From positions 1 through 64,000 of IMG/VR virus record IMGVR_UViG_3300009378_000005: a stretch of DNA of 64,000 nucleotides; one strand, written 5' to 3'. This DNA is from a virus. Below, in pieces: positions 62,003 through 64,000 of this stretch (the first letter of the stretch is position 1; every line of letters begins with the position of its first letter). The position numbers and the translations under genes are program-made. The notes beneath the pieces were generated by a model. It was not told the origin of the DNA and did not search any database. It saw nothing but the letters and a program-made list of their open reading frames with translations.

Positions 62003-64000
62003 GGAACACCATCGTATCCTTTTCATTTTTCAGTATCTCAAGAGAGTTATCAACAGCATCTTTTATCGCATCAACGTGTGATATAACTATGATATTCTTG
62101 AACCACTTCTTAAGAGACTCAAGTAATCTGCTACAGGCCTCAATGCTTGTCTCATCAAGCGCACCGAACCCCTCATCAATAATTAGCATATTTGTCTTTG
62201 GAAGAGAGCTAACGTTGATCAGTGCAACTCTCATTGCAAGTGATGCCATCATCTTTTCCATTCCAGATGCTAGCTCAATTATCCTCTTTGAGTCACCATA
62301 GTCAATAAAGATATCCATTGCATTAGATGCAGGATCTGCAACTAACTCAACTGTAAAACCTGTAACACCCTGGAGTATCTTTAATATCTCATCATTTATT
62401 AGGGGAAGCTGGGACATCATTATCTGGAGTGGGATTCCCTTTTTTGACATTGCCTGTATAAACATATCATACATCTTGAGATCCCTTCGTATCTTATTAA
62501 ATTCACTCTTTTCGCTCTTTAGCCTCGTTATCTCAACGTTGGCACGGGCTATCTCATTAGAACACGACAGCCTTTTTTCATCTAGGCGCTCTATCTCATC
62601 CCTTAGTGATGAAATGTTGCTTTTAAGTTTGATGCACTCTGATGATGACTCTTCGTCAACTACCCTTATAAGCATGTCATCTAAGATTTTTAAATTTTCA
62701 TCAACGATCCTTTCTGAATTTGATATCTTAGATTGCAACTCGCCCCTTTCAACTTCAAAGCTCGAAATTTTTCGAAGAATCTCGGCCTCCTTTTCAGAAA
62801 TCTTATCAAACTTTTTAATCTTATCTTCTACGTTCTCTAGCTTTATTTTTTCAAATGCTTTTGTTGCCTTGGTTAAATTTTTAGACATACTAGAGACAGC
62901 AAGCTTTTGTGACTCAATGCTCTTTTTATCCTTGTGAGAGTCTTTAATGAACTTACATGATGAAAACTCATCACCACACGGAACATCTAGTAGCTTTTTA
63001 ACAGATCGTTTCTGACGACTGAGTATGTTTTTTTGAACCTCGCACTCGTGCTCAAGTGAGAGCAAAGATTTTTCAAGAGACGTCTGTGATGCCAAACTCT
63101 CTCTAAGCTTCTTGATCGGAAAGTCATTCTTTACACACTTAATTCTTAGCATTCTTTCATTTTCTTTCTTTAGATTGTCACTTAAGACTCTTAGGTCTCT
63201 TTCATAACACTCTAGCTCATCTTTATTTTTGTTAACCTTCTCCCTGTGGTCTTTGACGTCAGACGGTGTAACAATATCAATTCCGCCTGTTGTTGCTAGC
63301 TCAATGCTTAGCCTCTCAAGGATTTCTCTTTTTGTCTTTATCGTACTCTCAGTATTCACAAGACTTTCTTTATTTTTTTCAATGATTGATGTTTGATCAT
63401 CAATTAACGAGTCCCAGTCCTCATGTTTCATCAGTCTGGCTTTTGATCGTGTATCAGATGAGTCATTTTTTGCAAAATCATGAAGCTTATCAAATATGTC
63501 TAGATCAAGAAAGTTTGTCAATATCATTTTTCTTGCAGTTGCCTTTTCTCTAATGAACGTATTCATCTGTCCCTGTGACGCAAGAGATGTCATTAAGAAA
63601 TCTTCTGATGTTCCTATCATATTTCTAACAATCTTTTCAGTGTTTCTTCGTTGCTCACCTGATAGGTCTGATACTATGTCGCCCGCGTCATCAATCTCAT
63701 ATAGGTAGAGGCTCGTTGTTGCATATGTGTCATTTTTTTTTGTTGTATTTTTGACAGTCTTTCTCTTTATTCTAAACTTTTTTCCATTCATGCTAAATTC
63801 AATTGTTGAGCTACAACTATTCTTTCTATTATTGATTACATGAATGTTTTTTATCGGACCTCTGTCTGTAGTGTTAAATAAACCATACATCAATGATCCA
63901 ATTATCGATGACTTTCCTTTTGTATTTTTTCCAAAGATTCCAGTTATTCCAGGAAGATTATCAAAATTTACCATATTTCCAGAACCGTATGCAAACGTAT
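61995..64000 (-). CDS. Recombination endonuclease ATPase subunit (gp46/SbcC/Rad50-like), N-terminus beyond window
   Basis: The frame stays open to base 64000 (in-frame GSGNMVNFDNLPGITGIFG precedes an apparent ATG at 63974), so the start is outside. Walker A GIFGKNTKGKSSI; the central ~350 residues are coiled-coil with a hook-like CGDEFSSC in the middle; Walker B MLIIDEGFGALDE; and a signature-type ELASGMEKMMASLA. With gp47 it resects DNA ends to feed UvsX. gp47 is presumably beyond the window. Confidence 0.92.
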   Translation of the reverse strand, partial: TFAYGSGNMVNFDNLPGITGIFGKNTKGKSSIIGSLMYGLFNTTDRGPIKNIHVINNRKNSCSSTIEFSMNGKKFRIKRKTVKNTTKKNDTYATTSLYLYEIDDAGDIVSDLSGEQRRNTEKIVRNMIGTSEDFLMTSLASQGQMNTFIREKATARKMILTNFLDLDIFDKLHDFAKNDSSDTRSKARLMKHEDWDSLIDDQTSIIEKNKESLVNTESTIKTKREILERLSIELATTGGIDIVTPSDVKDHREKVNKNKDELECYERDLRVLSDNLKKENERMLRIKCVKNDFPIKKLRESLASQTSLEKSLLSLEHECEVQKNILSRQKRSVKKLLDVPCGDEFSSCKFIKDSHKDKKSIESQKLAVSSMSKNLTKATKAFEKIKLENVEDKIKKFDKISEKEAEILRKISSFEVERGELQSKISNSERIVDENLKILDDMLIRVVDEESSSECIKLKSNISSLRDEIERLDEKRLSCSNEIARANVEITRLKSEKSEFNKIRRDLKMYDMFIQAMSKKGIPLQIMMSQLPLINDEILKILQGVTGFTVELVADPASNAMDIFIDYGDSKRIIELASGMEKMMASLAMRVALINVSSLPKTNMLIIDEGFGALDETSIEACSRLLESLKKWFKNIIVISHVDAIKDAVDNSLEILKNEKDTMVFHG

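Noticed and set aside
63974-63974. ATG at 63974 as the true start of the gp46-like gene
   Set aside because: The frame continues open to the window end with typical family sequence (GSGNMVNFDNL), so the real start is outside.
1-64000. tRNA genes
   Set aside because: No cloverleaf with TTCGANNC arm and matching acceptor stem was noticed in the gene-free gaps; a tRNAscan-SE run would be decisive.

Overview
This window is the late/structural and replication-recombination part of a T4-like (gp23/gp20/gp17-type) myovirus genome. The DNA is AT-rich and almost every gene lies on the minus strand; one homing-endonuclease gene is on the plus strand. Both window edges cut genes: a giant tail-fibre gene at the left and a gp46-type recombination ATPase at the right. 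Host cannot be read directly. A B12-type ribonucleotide reductase and the GIGTTSP / GSDGQIQYNN tail-fibre motifs are familiar from marine and freshwater phages of Gram-negative bacteria, but that is inference.

Layout, following transcription from the right end: gp46-like SbcC-type ATPase; a Cys-rich small protein; terminase large subunit; portal protein containing three inteins; prohead protease containing one intein; a group of small head-region proteins; scaffold; major capsid protein with a strong terminator; a nuclease-less homing-endonuclease-like gene; a ~680-nt GC-rich structured RNA with its own terminator; small membrane/secreted proteins; three small proteins sharing an N-terminal motif; a broken diaminopimelate decarboxylase (lysA) C-terminus; neck proteins (gp13, gp14, gp15-like); two paralogous tail sheaths; tail tube; gp26-like baseplate hub; tape measure; large baseplate/tail proteins.

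Next comes a replication block: short family-A DNA polymerase, degenerate HD protein, gp32-like SSB with a repeat-bearing leader, UvsX/RecA, 5'-3' exonuclease, DnaB/gp41-like helicase and class II ribonucleotide reductase. It is followed by a lysis/host-interaction block: ClpP-like protease, hotdog thioesterase, amidase endolysin, and then fibre genes.

The outstanding feature is the density of splicing elements. uvsX is interrupted twice. An atypically split intein (36-aa N-half, 116-aa C-half on separate overlapping ORFs) must trans-splice. A 1108-nt group I intron carrying a Vsr-like endonuclease ORF must also be removed from the C-half mRNA. The predicted mature UvsX is 386 aa, close to T4 UvsX. 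Portal carries three inteins (354, 467 and 152 aa) and the prohead protease one (355 aa). The second standout is the large structured RNA beside the capsid gene, comparable in size to GOLLD/ROOL RNAs, whose class I cannot assign by eye.
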